DNA of 64,000 bases, from assembly GCA_938002965.1 (NCBI GenBank), contig CALKZY010000049.1, positions 1 to 64,000 of the forward strand. Reading direction: 5' to 3'. The notes below the pieces were generated by a model. That model saw only the letters and a program-made list of their open reading frames with translations. It was not told where the DNA came from and searched no databases. A program made the position numbers and the translations under genes. The stretch comes from an uncultured Acidimicrobiales bacterium (GTDB lineage Bacteria; Actinomycetota; Acidimicrobiia; Acidimicrobiales; SZUA-35). Below, in pieces: positions 53,743 to 62,039 of this stretch (position 1 is its first letter; each line of letters opens with the position of its first letter).

Positions 53743-53800
53743 GTCCAATTGACATCTGTCCAATTGACATCTGTGTAATTGACATCTGTGTAATTGACTT
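53743..53800. repeat. Four 15 bp tandem repeats upstream of homocysteine methyltransferase gene
   Basis: Units GTCCAATTGACATCT (two copies), GTGTAATTGACATCT and GTGTAATTGACTT, each with the core AATTGACA. The array starts 17 bp before the start codon on the minus strand. It could be a regulator-binding array, a set of -35-like boxes on the plus strand, or the product of slipped replication. Confidence 0.7.
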
Positions 53801-53812
53801 GCTGTCTAGCTA

Positions 53813-54716
53813 TCAGCGGTCGACGAGTGACCAGTCGGCCCGAGCCGAGTAGTCATCAGCGATGGAGTCGATGGTTTCAGGTCCGCCGTTGAACACTACG
53901 TCCCACCACCTCTCGGTGAGTTCCTGGAACGCTCCGAAGTCACTGGTTTCCGCCGGGTCGCCGAACGCCTCGGAGTTGTGGTCGCCAGGGCCGTATTTCG
54001 GCCAGTAGACCGCCGGGTCCGTCATCTCGGACTTCTACCCAAGCGTCGGAGAACGAATCGGTCGGGGTGGTGGTGTCTTCGCCGCCGCCGAGCAAGAGAA
54101 CGGGACCATCACTATCGGCCGGCGACCAGAACGACGGCCCGTACGGGTTCATGGCGATGACCGAAGTGATCTCGAACGATCCAAGCCCGCTGGTCGGCCC
54201 TTTGGCCTTTCCATTCGCTTCGCCGTCACCGGCTTTGAGCACCGCACCCGCCCCCTGACTGTGACCGGCCAACCCGATCTTCGATTCGTCAATCAGGCCG
54301 AAGTAGGCACTGTCAGCGTCGGCGTCGGCATCAGTGATCCAGGTGACACACCTGAGAACATCAGTGTCACGCATCGACCACTGGCTGGCGGCCACCACAA
54401 AGTAGCCTTGGTCAGCCCAGCCTTCGAGACCGGGAAGGTAACCGGTTGTGGTGTCAGCTCCGTTCTGGTTGCCCTGGTACCAACCATCGGCCCACACGAT
54501 GAGCGGGTAGCCGTCGGTCGGCATCGGTCCTGACGGTTCGATCACCCGACACCCCAAATCATGGTTGCCCTTCGAGTTGCCGTCCACTTCGTCGTCCACC
54601 CCGGCCGACGCCGGTGCAACAGAGGCCGTCACCATTAGAACGGCTCCAAGGGCGGTCCCCACCGTGGCAAACCTGCCCCTGGCAAACCTGAAACGGCGAC
54701 CTGGTCGATCAAACAT
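53813..54716 (-). pseudogene. Secreted alpha/beta hydrolase, frameshifted near 54030
   Basis: The 5' part (from 54716) encodes a signal peptide and an alpha/beta-hydrolase resembling chlorophyllase/dienelactone-type enzymes, with the nucleophile motif GLAGHSQGAGAV and an acid in LLGGGEDTTTPTD. After DAWVEV the frame loses family sense, while a shifted frame continues (MTDPAVYWPKYGPGDHNSE to SLVDR, stop at 53813) and carries the expected catalytic His. The intact product would be about 300 aa. Either a real inactivating single-base indel, programmed slippage, or a sequencing error. Confidence 0.72.
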
Positions 54717-54907
54717 ACAAAACCCCCTGTGTGCTGTCGCCCCGACAGTAGTTCGCCGCTAGTGAGTGACTCCACTTGATAGCCATGCTGTTCCACAAAC
54801 AACAGCGCTCCCAATCTCGGCTCCGGCCGTTGCCAGCCTGCGCGACATATGTGGTCCTATTTTGACAAGATTGGATCTGTTTGGCAGATCGGCACGATAT
54901 GTAAGGC

Positions 54908-55231
54908 ATGCCCAGAAGAAGTAGCCGAGCATCGCGTGTCTCTCTTGTGGCCGCGCTGGGTCTCAGTGCGGTACCGATTGGCGGTGCGATTATGCAGTAC
55001 ACCGGAGACAACCCGGCCGTGGTCGCCCAGAAAGAAGCCGCTCCAAGCAGCGACGGCAATCGATCAAGCGGTGGCTTTCAAAGAACCGTAAATGCGGCCG
55101 ACACCGTCACTGACGCTGCGGTGGTCGAGGCCGCCCAACGAGCGGCCGAAGCGTTCGCCCTAGCAGGTCCAGCGGCAACCGAAATCGTGCAGGTGGCAAC
55201 GTCGGAGGCAGCAACCGGTTCATCGGAGTAG
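54908..55231 (+). CDS. Small secreted or membrane-anchored protein
   Basis: A 107 aa protein starting MPRRSSRASR, followed by a hydrophobic helix (VSLVAALGLSAVPIGGAIM) that is a signal peptide or anchor, then an Ala/Glu/Thr-rich region (AAVVEAAQRAAEAFALAGPA) likely to be helical. No family recognised. A TTGACA at 54862-54867 may be part of its promoter. Confidence 0.55.
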   Translation: MPRRSSRASRVSLVAALGLSAVPIGGAIMQYTGDNPAVVAQKEAAPSSDGNRSSGGFQRTVNAADTVTDAAVVEAAQRAAEAFALAGPAATEIVQVATSEAATGSSE

Positions 55232-55297
55232 CCTTTGTCGGCCATCAACAGTCAACCGCTCACCCCATGGGCCGTCAGCGGTGACGTACAGCCACGG

Positions 55298-56338
55298 TCA
55301 GTCCAGCAGCCCGACTTCTCGGAACCAGTCGTAGGTGTCCGACAGTGTCTGCTCGACAGGTCGGACCGTGTGCCCCAATTCCCGCTCAGCCTTGCTGGAG
55401 TCAACCTTGGGCCCATGCCGTAGCGTGGCCACCGATTCTCGACTGAAGATTGGTTTCGCTCCGACGGCTCTGAACATCATCTCGGCCAGCGGTGCCAGTG
55501 CCGCGGCCACCGGCAGCGGGAGAGTGGCCAGAGGCGGGCGGACATCTGCGGCCAGGGCCGAAAGGCGATTGAGCTCGGCAGTGGAGTGCCACCGACCGCC
55601 AAGAAGGTACCGCTGTCCAGTTCGACCCCGTTGAAGGGCAGCGACCAACGAGTCAGCCACATCTCGGGTGTCGGCGAAGTCGAACCCTCCCGGCCCGGCC
55701 GGCAACAGTCGACCTCGTGCGATGGCCAACAGGCTTCGCCCGGCCAGCGATGGCTCGGCGTCGTAGGGCCCCATCAGTCCAGTGGGGTGTAGGACCACCG
55801 CGTCCAACCCGTCATCGTTGACCAAGTCGAGGATGGCGTTGGCACCGGCTCGCTTTGATACGTCGTAGGCGGCGCCCTCGTCGCCGACCAAAGGTGATGT
55901 TTCGTCCAAGACACCGTCGGGCCCCACGGCAGCCAAGTTGAACGCATGAACCGAACTGCAGTGAACTAACGGAAGGTTTCGTTCGAGGCAGGCGGTGGCG
56001 ACGTTAGTCGCACCGTCGATGTTGACCGACTCGACCAGACCCCCGAGGTTGCCGCTGACCGAGATCACGGCAGCAAGGTTGATGACGGCGTCGACGTCGT
56101 CAAGTACTGAGGCCAAGGTTGCCGGTTGAGTGACGTCGGCGGTGGCCCTGTCGATGTCGAGATTTTCCATCGTCGAACGCCACGCTCGGTCGACGGCGCG
56201 AACAGCCATACCGGAACCCAGCAGAGCCCGAACGACACTTGCACCAAGGTGGCCAGATGCGCCGATGACGGCAACGGTTTCCACCGACTGGCGCTGTTGT
56301 TGCTGCGTCGGCGATTCTTCAGTCATCAGTGAGGACAC
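55298..56338 (-). CDS. NAD-dependent epimerase/3-beta-HSD family protein
   Basis: A 346 aa extended SDR: Rossmann motif VAVIGASGHLGASVVRAL, the active-site Ser/Tyr/Lys in VHCSSVHAF and AAYDVSKRAGAN, and VVLHPTGLMGPYD. Length and motifs fit NAD-dependent sugar-nucleotide epimerases or 3-beta-hydroxysteroid dehydrogenases. The start is at 56338 or at the in-frame ATG at 56326. It is divergent from the IclR gene. Confidence 0.87.
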   Translation of the reverse strand: MSSLMTEESPTQQQQRQSVETVAVIGASGHLGASVVRALLGSGMAVRAVDRAWRSTMENLDIDRATADVTQPATLASVLDDVDAVINLAAVISVSGNLGGLVESVNIDGATNVATACLERNLPLVHCSSVHAFNLAAVGPDGVLDETSPLVGDEGAAYDVSKRAGANAILDLVNDDGLDAVVLHPTGLMGPYDAEPSLAGRSLLAIARGRLLPAGPGGFDFADTRDVADSLVAALQRGRTGQRYLLGGRWHSTAELNRLSALAADVRPPLATLPLPVAAALAPLAEMMFRAVGAKPIFSRESVATLRHGPKVDSSKAERELGHTVRPVEQTLSDTYDWFREVGLLD

Positions 56339-56392
56339 TAACGGCTCATCCCCCGAATTCGTCCATCCTCCAGCACTTCGCCACCACCCAAC

Positions 56393-56409
56393 TTTCCGCT
56401 TGGCGGAAA
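56393..56409. promoter_or_regulatory. IclR-type operator
   Basis: TTTCCGC-TTG-GCGGAAA: perfect 7 bp arms with a 3 bp spacer, ending 2 bp before the -35 box of the iclR-mttB promoter. A weaker copy (TTTCTGTTTAGCGGTAT, 12 of 17 matching) lies 27 bp downstream over the -10 box. IclR-family operators are of this size and symmetry. Confidence 0.65.
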
Positions 56410-56411
56410 CA

Positions 56412-56439
56412 TTGACTAGTTTCTGTTTAGCGGTATATT
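56412..56439 (+). promoter_or_regulatory. Sigma-70-type promoter of iclR-mttB
   Basis: TTGACT at 56412-56417 and TATATT at 56434-56439 with a 16 bp spacer; the start codon follows 10 bp after the -10 hexamer, so the mRNA would be leaderless or nearly so. It is flanked upstream by the palindromic operator. Confidence 0.6.
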
Positions 56440-56449
56440 CTGACCGGCG

Positions 56450-57211
56450 ATGACGGTGGCTTCAGTGGACCGAGCCTTTCAGCTCCTGCGAGCGGTTGAA
56501 TCCGGAGCGGACACCGTTAGCGCGCTATCGGCCGAGACAGGACTGGCGTTGGCCACCACCGCTCGACTGCTCAACACGTTGGAACAAGTGGGAGCGCTCG
56601 CTCGAATCGACAAGCGGTACAGCGTCGGACCAGCCATCGGCCAACTGGCCGGCCAGTCCGTTGCCTACGACCTGGCTTCGCTGGCGGCAGCCCACCTGTC
56701 GGACCTGGTGGCATTGACCAACGAGACCGCCGGGGTGGCTGAAGCCGTCGGACACCACACCTTTCATCTCGCTCAGCTCACCGCCGAGCGTGACGTCACG
56801 GTGAAAGATTGGACCGGCACGCGGGTTCCCGTACACCACGGCGCCATCGGGTTTGTGATCATGGCCCACTGGAGTGACGGTCAAGTCGACACCTACCTGG
56901 ATCGCCCGCTGGAAGCCTTGACAGACAACACAGTGACCGAGCCAGCCGAGATCCGTCGACGGATCGAGTTAATCCGCCAGCGGGGCTGGCTATGGACCAT
57001 CGACGAGTACGCCTCCGGGGTGGCTACCGCGGCAGCACCAATTCGTGACGACCGGGGAACCGCAGTGGGGTCGCTGCACGTCTATGGGCCGTCTTATCGG
57101 TTCCCGGCCGACGACGGTCAGGCCGATGAGGTGGGTGCAGCAGTGGCCGACCGGGCTGATGCCATCAGCGCGGTACTCGGCTTGAGCAGGACAGATGGGC
57201 GTTTGACATGA
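56450..57211 (+). CDS. IclR-family transcriptional regulator
   Basis: A 253 aa regulator with an N-terminal winged helix (SALSAETGLALATTARLLNTLEQVGAL region) and a C-terminal IclR effector domain (ATAAAPIRDDRGTAVGSLHVYGP). It overlaps the mttB-family gene by 4 bp and probably regulates this operon through the palindrome next to its own promoter. The ligand may be the substrate or product of the methyltransferase. Confidence 0.92.
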   Translation: MTVASVDRAFQLLRAVESGADTVSALSAETGLALATTARLLNTLEQVGALARIDKRYSVGPAIGQLAGQSVAYDLASLAAAHLSDLVALTNETAGVAEAVGHHTFHLAQLTAERDVTVKDWTGTRVPVHHGAIGFVIMAHWSDGQVDTYLDRPLEALTDNTVTEPAEIRRRIELIRQRGWLWTIDEYASGVATAAAPIRDDRGTAVGSLHVYGPSYRFPADDGQADEVGAAVADRADAISAVLGLSRTDGRLT

Positions 57212-58848
57212 GTGAAGCCAACGCAACAGACCCGGTAGCCCCAATGGACGCAACAAACCCAGTCGACCCAGCAGAGACCGGGCAGGCGCAGCGACAACAG
57301 CTATCCCGTCGCGGTCGACGCCAGCGAGGTGGGCGAAGCGCCAAAGTGGCGGCGGCCGGTAGTGCTGTTGAACAGCCACCGTTTCGCTCCCATCGGAGGC
57401 CTTATGTGGCGACCGCTGTTGTTTCCGACGACGAGTTGGAAGCCATCCATCAGGCGTCGCTCGATGTGCTGCGCGAAACCGGCATCGCCGTGCTGTTGCC
57501 TGAGGCTCGACAGATGTTGGCCGACGCCGGATGTGTAGTCAACGCCGAAACCGAAATGGTGCGCTTCGATCCGGAGATGATCGCCGACTACATGGCGTCA
57601 GCGCCGTCGGAATTCACCATCGAAGCCCGCAACCCGGCCCACAACGTTCGCATCGGAGGCGACAACGTGGTGTTCGGTTCGGTGGCCAGCGCACCCAACG
57701 TGTCCGACGCCGCCGGTGGTCGACGAACCGGAAACCACGCCGACTTCAAAAACCTGGTCCGACTCACTCAACACCTCACCGCCGTGCAGACCAACGGCGG
57801 CTACCCGGTGGAACCGTCCGACCTGCACGCCTCAATTCGGCATCTGCACGCCATCGACGACCTGGTCACATTGACCGACAAATCGCTGAACGCCTACAGC
57901 CTGGGGGCCGAACGCAACCGAGACGCGTTGGAGATCATTCGCCTGGCTCACGGGCTGAGCGAAGACGAGGTTGACCAGCACACGGTGGTGCATTCAGTGA
58001 TCAACGTGTCATCACCGTTGCGGCTCGACCATCCGATGTGCACCGGCATTGTCGAATACTCGTCTCGCAACCAGTGCATCATCATCACCCCGTTCACGTT
58101 GGCCGGGGCGATGGCGCCGGTCACGGTGGCCGGGGCAGTGGTGCAACAGAACGCCGAGGCGTTGGCCGGGTTGACGTTGACCCAGGTGGTGCGTCGGGGC
58201 GCGCCGGTCATGTACGGCGGGTTCACCTCAAACGTGGACATGAAGTCAGGGTCGCCGGCGTTCGGCACGCCCGAATATATGAAGTCGGCCATGATCGGCG
58301 GGCAACTCGCTCGACGCTACGGCATCCCCTACCGGTCATCCAACGTGAACGCCGCCAACGCGGTCGACGCCCAAGCAGCGTACGAGTCGGTGTTTTCGTT
58401 GTGGGGGGCCGTTATGGGCGGAGCCAACCTGATCTTCCACGGCGCCGGATGGCTCGAAGGCGGGCTGCGGGCGTCGTTCGAGAAGATGGTGTTGGACGCT
58501 GACTTGATCAACATGGTGGCCGAGTTCTTGACACCGGTGGCCACCGACAGCGACTCGCTGGCGGTCAAAGCCATTGACGAAGTAGGCCCCGGCGGGCACT
58601 TCTTCGGCGTGCAACACACGCAGGACCGCTACCGCAACGCCTTCTTCGCTCCGATGATCAGCGACTGGCGCAATTTCGAGACATGGGAGGAAGCCGGTTC
58701 GCCCACCGCCGATCAGAAAGCGGCCGAACTGGTGTCAACGCTGTTGGACGAATATCAGCAACCTCCTATGCCCGATAATCGACGAGCCGCCATCGATGAC
58801 TTCGTCGCCCGACGGGTAGCCGAAGGCGGAGTGGAGACGGACTTTTAG
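57208..58848 (+). CDS. MttB-family (trimethylamine methyltransferase-like) protein, non-pyrrolysine
   Basis: A 546 aa member of the MttB superfamily. A basic N-terminal stretch of about 60 residues (RRGRRQRGGRSAK) precedes the TIM-barrel: LDVLRETGIAVLLPEARQM, VFGSVASAPNVSDAAGG, MCTGIVEYSSRNQCIIITPF and FHGAGWLEGGLRASFEKMV. The frame has no internal TAG, so it is not the pyrrolysine type. Non-Pyl MttB proteins such as MtgB demethylate quaternary amines like glycine betaine onto a corrinoid protein. No corrinoid protein gene is in the window, so the substrate and acceptor are open. Confidence 0.87.
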   Translation: MSEANATDPVAPMDATNPVDPAETGQAQRQQLSRRGRRQRGGRSAKVAAAGSAVEQPPFRSHRRPYVATAVVSDDELEAIHQASLDVLRETGIAVLLPEARQMLADAGCVVNAETEMVRFDPEMIADYMASAPSEFTIEARNPAHNVRIGGDNVVFGSVASAPNVSDAAGGRRTGNHADFKNLVRLTQHLTAVQTNGGYPVEPSDLHASIRHLHAIDDLVTLTDKSLNAYSLGAERNRDALEIIRLAHGLSEDEVDQHTVVHSVINVSSPLRLDHPMCTGIVEYSSRNQCIIITPFTLAGAMAPVTVAGAVVQQNAEALAGLTLTQVVRRGAPVMYGGFTSNVDMKSGSPAFGTPEYMKSAMIGGQLARRYGIPYRSSNVNAANAVDAQAAYESVFSLWGAVMGGANLIFHGAGWLEGGLRASFEKMVLDADLINMVAEFLTPVATDSDSLAVKAIDEVGPGGHFFGVQHTQDRYRNAFFAPMISDWRNFETWEEAGSPTADQKAAELVSTLLDEYQQPPMPDNRRAAIDDFVARRVAEGGVETDF

Positions 58849-58947
58849 AACCACAGAACCGCCGGCGATGACTCAGCGCTGCGAACGACTGCACGGGCAG
58901 GCGCCGGGCACATGACCCGACACCTGCCATCAACCATCGACTTGGAG

Positions 58948-60222
58948 TTACGAGCCGGTCCTGAGGTCGGAGCCATCACCGGTTGTGACGGTGCCACCAT
59001 TGCCATCGGTGACCGTGCCGCCACCATCACCGCCACCGTTACCAGTATTGGTGGTTGTCGTTCCGCCACCACCGGCGGTTCCGCCGGCGTTGCCTCCACT
59101 CGATCCTCCGACCTCATCGACAGTCCCCACAGTAGGGTCGAGGTCGTTCTTGTCCAGGTGGGCTGGGACACCGTCATTGTCGTTGTCCATGTCGCCAAAC
59201 ACCGACACTCCGTCGTTGTCGGGATCGGTCTGGCTATTGAGGGGAACACCGTGTTGATCAAGGCGGTCAGCGCCGGAGTCACCACCACCTCCGTGGGACA
59301 CCGCAGCACATTCGGGACCGTTGCACGACACCTCAACCTGGACGCCGTTGACCGACACATACATGTAGTACGTCGGGTTGTCTGAGCGGTGGTTGACGAT
59401 TCGAGTAGTCACTACAGTCGTCGACCGTCGGTACGGGGTTCCATAGACGCTGGTTCCATAGTCATAACTCACGGAAACAGTGGCCGTCGCGTACCCGTCG
59501 ACATCCTGTACAGAGATGTTCTCCACCACTGCATCGCTCCGCCGGACCAAGGTCACGTAGTGAACTCCCTTCGACTCGTCGGACGGATCGATCGGCTTTG
59601 ACATGGTGACCGATGTTGCCCCCGAGACGACTACCTCGTATCCACCGACCTCATAGGCCTCTCGGCGCTCGGCGAACAACTCACGGGGTCGCTCCTCTTC
59701 TTTGTCAAGGAGGAGTGGAGGTCCCGACTCGTCAGGTAGACGAATGGGGTCGGGCACAACTGGTGGCCTAGAGCTCAATACCCCTCCGACGATCACCGTG
59801 ATGGCAAGGAACAAGGGGATGGCAGGGACAAACACCGCAGCCGCTACCTCAGGAGCCTGCACGGTGCAGCTCCTGTTGTCCTCCCATCCCCAACCATCGC
59901 CATCGGGGTCCGAGTTGGCTGAGCGGCACGTCGGCCAAGTCGATTCCGACTCAGGTTCCACTGGCTGAACGGCCGTTGTCTCCGGTGACACACGGCAGCT
60001 CTGCGTACCGTCCCAACCCCAGCCGTCACCATCAGAGTCGACACATTGCGGGGCTTCATCCATCCGGCAGCTCTGCGTACCGTCCCAACCCCAGCCGTCA
60101 CCATCGGAGTCGACGCACGCCGCAGCTGACGCTGGAGTGGGAGCGACGGCAATAGTCGTCGAAAGCACAATGGTGCTCAAGACAGCAATCACCAGTGTTG
60201 TTAGCTTCGTTACTGATCTCAC
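58948..60222 (-). CDS. Secreted protein with DGDGWGW repeats and Ca-binding-like tail
   Basis: About 424 aa from GTG 60222 (AGAGAGG upstream). Order: signal peptide; three DSDGDGWGWDGTQSC-type modules, two of them nearly identical in DNA; a transmembrane helix (IPLFLAITVIVGGVLSS); a soluble middle domain with a Cys pair (SCNGPEC); a thrombospondin-type-3-like DPDNDGVSVFGDMDNDNDG segment; and a Gly/Thr-rich C-terminus. DGDGWGW modules are found in carbohydrate-binding contexts, and the Asp-rich segments suggest calcium. Probably surface-exposed. Confidence 0.75.
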   Translation of the reverse strand: MRSVTKLTTLVIAVLSTIVLSTTIAVAPTPASAAACVDSDGDGWGWDGTQSCRMDEAPQCVDSDGDGWGWDGTQSCRVSPETTAVQPVEPESESTWPTCRSANSDPDGDGWGWEDNRSCTVQAPEVAAAVFVPAIPLFLAITVIVGGVLSSRPPVVPDPIRLPDESGPPLLLDKEEERPRELFAERREAYEVGGYEVVVSGATSVTMSKPIDPSDESKGVHYVTLVRRSDAVVENISVQDVDGYATATVSVSYDYGTSVYGTPYRRSTTVVTTRIVNHRSDNPTYYMYVSVNGVQVEVSCNGPECAAVSHGGGGDSGADRLDQHGVPLNSQTDPDNDGVSVFGDMDNDNDGVPAHLDKNDLDPTVGTVDEVGGSSGGNAGGTAGGGGTTTTNTGNGGGDGGGTVTDGNGGTVTTGDGSDLRTGS

Positions 60223-60326
60223 CTTTGGAACCTCTCTTGTTGACGCAGTTAGGCAGACCAACGCCACCGACGGCAGGGAGGTTCCGAATTTTCGACGACT
60301 AGCGACATCGCCGAGTCCGCCGGTCA

Positions 60327-61052
60327 CTAGAGCAGAAGCGACCCGACCGTCCCGAACGCCAACATCACAACCAGTGGGGTGAAGACGGCGTCGTCGGTCC
60401 GACCGAATGTGGTGTGACGAACCTTCTTGGTGAAACCGGCAACCTGGTTGTCACCGACAGCTCGAATCACCAGGACGACCGCGCCGGCGACGACAAGCCA
60501 GCGCAAGGTGTCCGGCCCGTTGCCGCCGGCGGTTACGGCGATCAGCCCGGCGAAGGTGAACAGGAGCAGCGCCACCAGTGCCGTCAGTAGTGGGCCGGGG
60601 CGGAAGCCGTCTGTGCGGCCGGCGGTGCTTGGCGGACTGGCCGTGCCTGCGGGGTCTCCGTTGGTGATGGCCACGGCCTCGTTTGTCGGGATAGCACGGT
60701 CGAGCATCCAGCGGCCACCGGTGGCCCAGTAGACGTGGATCATTCCGGCGGCGGCGAGTACAGCGACGGTGGTTGCGGTGGTGGCCGTCAGTACCGAATC
60801 GGTCAGCGCTCCGGCCTGGTGGAGAGCGGCCAACCCGGCCAACAGGAAGATGGGCCAGGCAAGGTGAGCTCGGAGCATGACGAAGATGATGGTGGCGCTG
60901 GCCAGCGACATGAGACCGATGGCGATGAAGAGGTCGGCGCCGATGATGGCGGCGGCAACCGCGAACCAGGTGAGTGAGGTCAAGTGCCAGGCGAATCGGA
61001 GGATTCGTTCAGTGGCCCACCGGGCGTTCCAGGCTCTGACCGAAGGAGGCAT
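60327..61052 (-). CDS. Polytopic membrane protein (DUF3995-like)
   Basis: About 241 aa from ATG 61052 (ATG 61100 would add 16 residues). Six to seven membrane helices; the N-terminal half (LRFAWHLTSLTWFAVAAAII, AGMIHVYWATGGRW) resembles DUF3995-type proteins. Its 5' end overlaps the 5' end of the divergent TetR gene on the opposite strand by about 40-80 bp, unusual for two apparently genuine genes. Confidence 0.65.
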   Translation of the reverse strand: MPPSVRAWNARWATERILRFAWHLTSLTWFAVAAAIIGADLFIAIGLMSLASATIIFVMLRAHLAWPIFLLAGLAALHQAGALTDSVLTATTATTVAVLAAAGMIHVYWATGGRWMLDRAIPTNEAVAITNGDPAGTASPPSTAGRTDGFRPGPLLTALVALLLFTFAGLIAVTAGGNGPDTLRWLVVAGAVVLVIRAVGDNQVAGFTKKVRHTTFGRTDDAVFTPLVVMLAFGTVGSLLL

Positions 61053-61539
61053 CGACGGGCTACGAGTTGAGCCGTTGGCGGCCCGGTTAGGAGTGACCAA
61101 AGGCAGCTTCTATCACCACTTCGAGAACAGACGAGGGCTGCACCTGGCCATGCTGGCAGAGTGGGAACGACTGGGCACCAGCCAGATCATCGATGAGGTT
61201 GACGGTGCCCAGGCCGATCCAGCCAAGCGGTTGCGGGCCCTAGCCCAACGCACGTTTGCGTCCGATCCGTTCACCGACGGCATCGAAACCGGCATCAGAG
61301 CGTGGGCCGCCACCGATGAAGTTGTGGCGTCATCCGTCGCGCGGGTGGACGGGCGGCGTTTGGACTACGTAGTCGGACTACTGCGGGACGCCGGTATCCC
61401 AAAAGGTAAAGCCGAGCGCAGGGCCCGCCTGATGTACCGCGCTCTCATCGGGGAGTTCATCTGGCGAACGGCCGGCGGTCCGGCAAGCACGAAACGGGAG
61501 TTGGACGAAATGACCGAGCTGTTGCTGAACGACCTGTAG
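60970..61539 (+). CDS. TetR-family transcriptional regulator
   Basis: About 189 aa if started at GTG 60970 (GTG 61012 is also possible; neither has a clear ribosome binding site). The N-terminal HTH is AHRAFQALTEGGIDGLRVEP then LAARLGVTKGSFYHHFENR, typical of TetR, and the rest is helical. It lies head-to-head with the membrane protein gene and probably controls it. Since the genes overlap, its operator would lie within coding sequence. Confidence 0.82.
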   Translation: MSEVKCQANRRIRSVAHRAFQALTEGGIDGLRVEPLAARLGVTKGSFYHHFENRRGLHLAMLAEWERLGTSQIIDEVDGAQADPAKRLRALAQRTFASDPFTDGIETGIRAWAATDEVVASSVARVDGRRLDYVVGLLRDAGIPKGKAERRARLMYRALIGEFIWRTAGGPASTKRELDEMTELLLNDL

Positions 61540-61721
61540 ATTTCGGTCGGTCCAGCGCTACGCACCAGCGCGCATGGACACACCCCCACTGGCTTGAGCT
61601 GGCGAACGCGTCAACGCCGCTATCCGAGCGTTCGATGCAGTGGTCCCGTCGAACACACACAGTCCAGACGGGCTGTTCGGTCAGATAAACTTCCGAGTCG
61701 CACTCAGGAGAAAACGCCATC

Positions 61722-62039
61722 ATGCCCAGCAGCAAACTTACACCGCTACAGGAATCTGAGGCTCGCCGGAAGGCGGCCGAAGAAGCCCGGAAGAACAAGC
61801 CGGCGGCGCGCACCTTCTCAGAGGAGGAAAAGGCGCTCCGCAAGGAGCGGGTTGCCAAAGCCAAGGATGCTCTTGCTCGCTCCGGCTCGACGAAGGGCGA
61901 CCATGTGCCACCGGCCCGTGCGGCCCTGAAGAGTTATCTTCAGCGACTCAACGAGCCGAAACAACCGGATGACGCCCGGTTCGAGGCGCTCATCGAAGCT
62001 CCGTTCAAGGCGCCACCCAAAAAGAAGCCGATGCGGTAA
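61722..62039 (+). CDS. Small basic, Lys/Ala/Glu-rich protein
   Basis: A 105 aa highly charged protein (ARRKAAEEARKNKPAARTFSE, ending PPKKKPMR), mostly helical, with no recognised domain. A good AGGAG lies upstream. The basic composition suggests nucleic-acid or ribosome association, but that is speculation. Confidence 0.6.
   Translation: MPSSKLTPLQESEARRKAAEEARKNKPAARTFSEEEKALRKERVAKAKDALARSGSTKGDHVPPARAALKSYLQRLNEPKQPDDARFEALIEAPFKAPPKKKPMR

Noticed and set aside
53743..53800. CRISPR array
   Set aside because: Repeats are 15 bp and directly abutting with no spacers, and there are no cas genes.
57208..58848. Pyrrolysine-type trimethylamine methyltransferase
   Set aside because: No in-frame TAG interrupts the gene; it belongs to the non-pyrrolysine MttB group.
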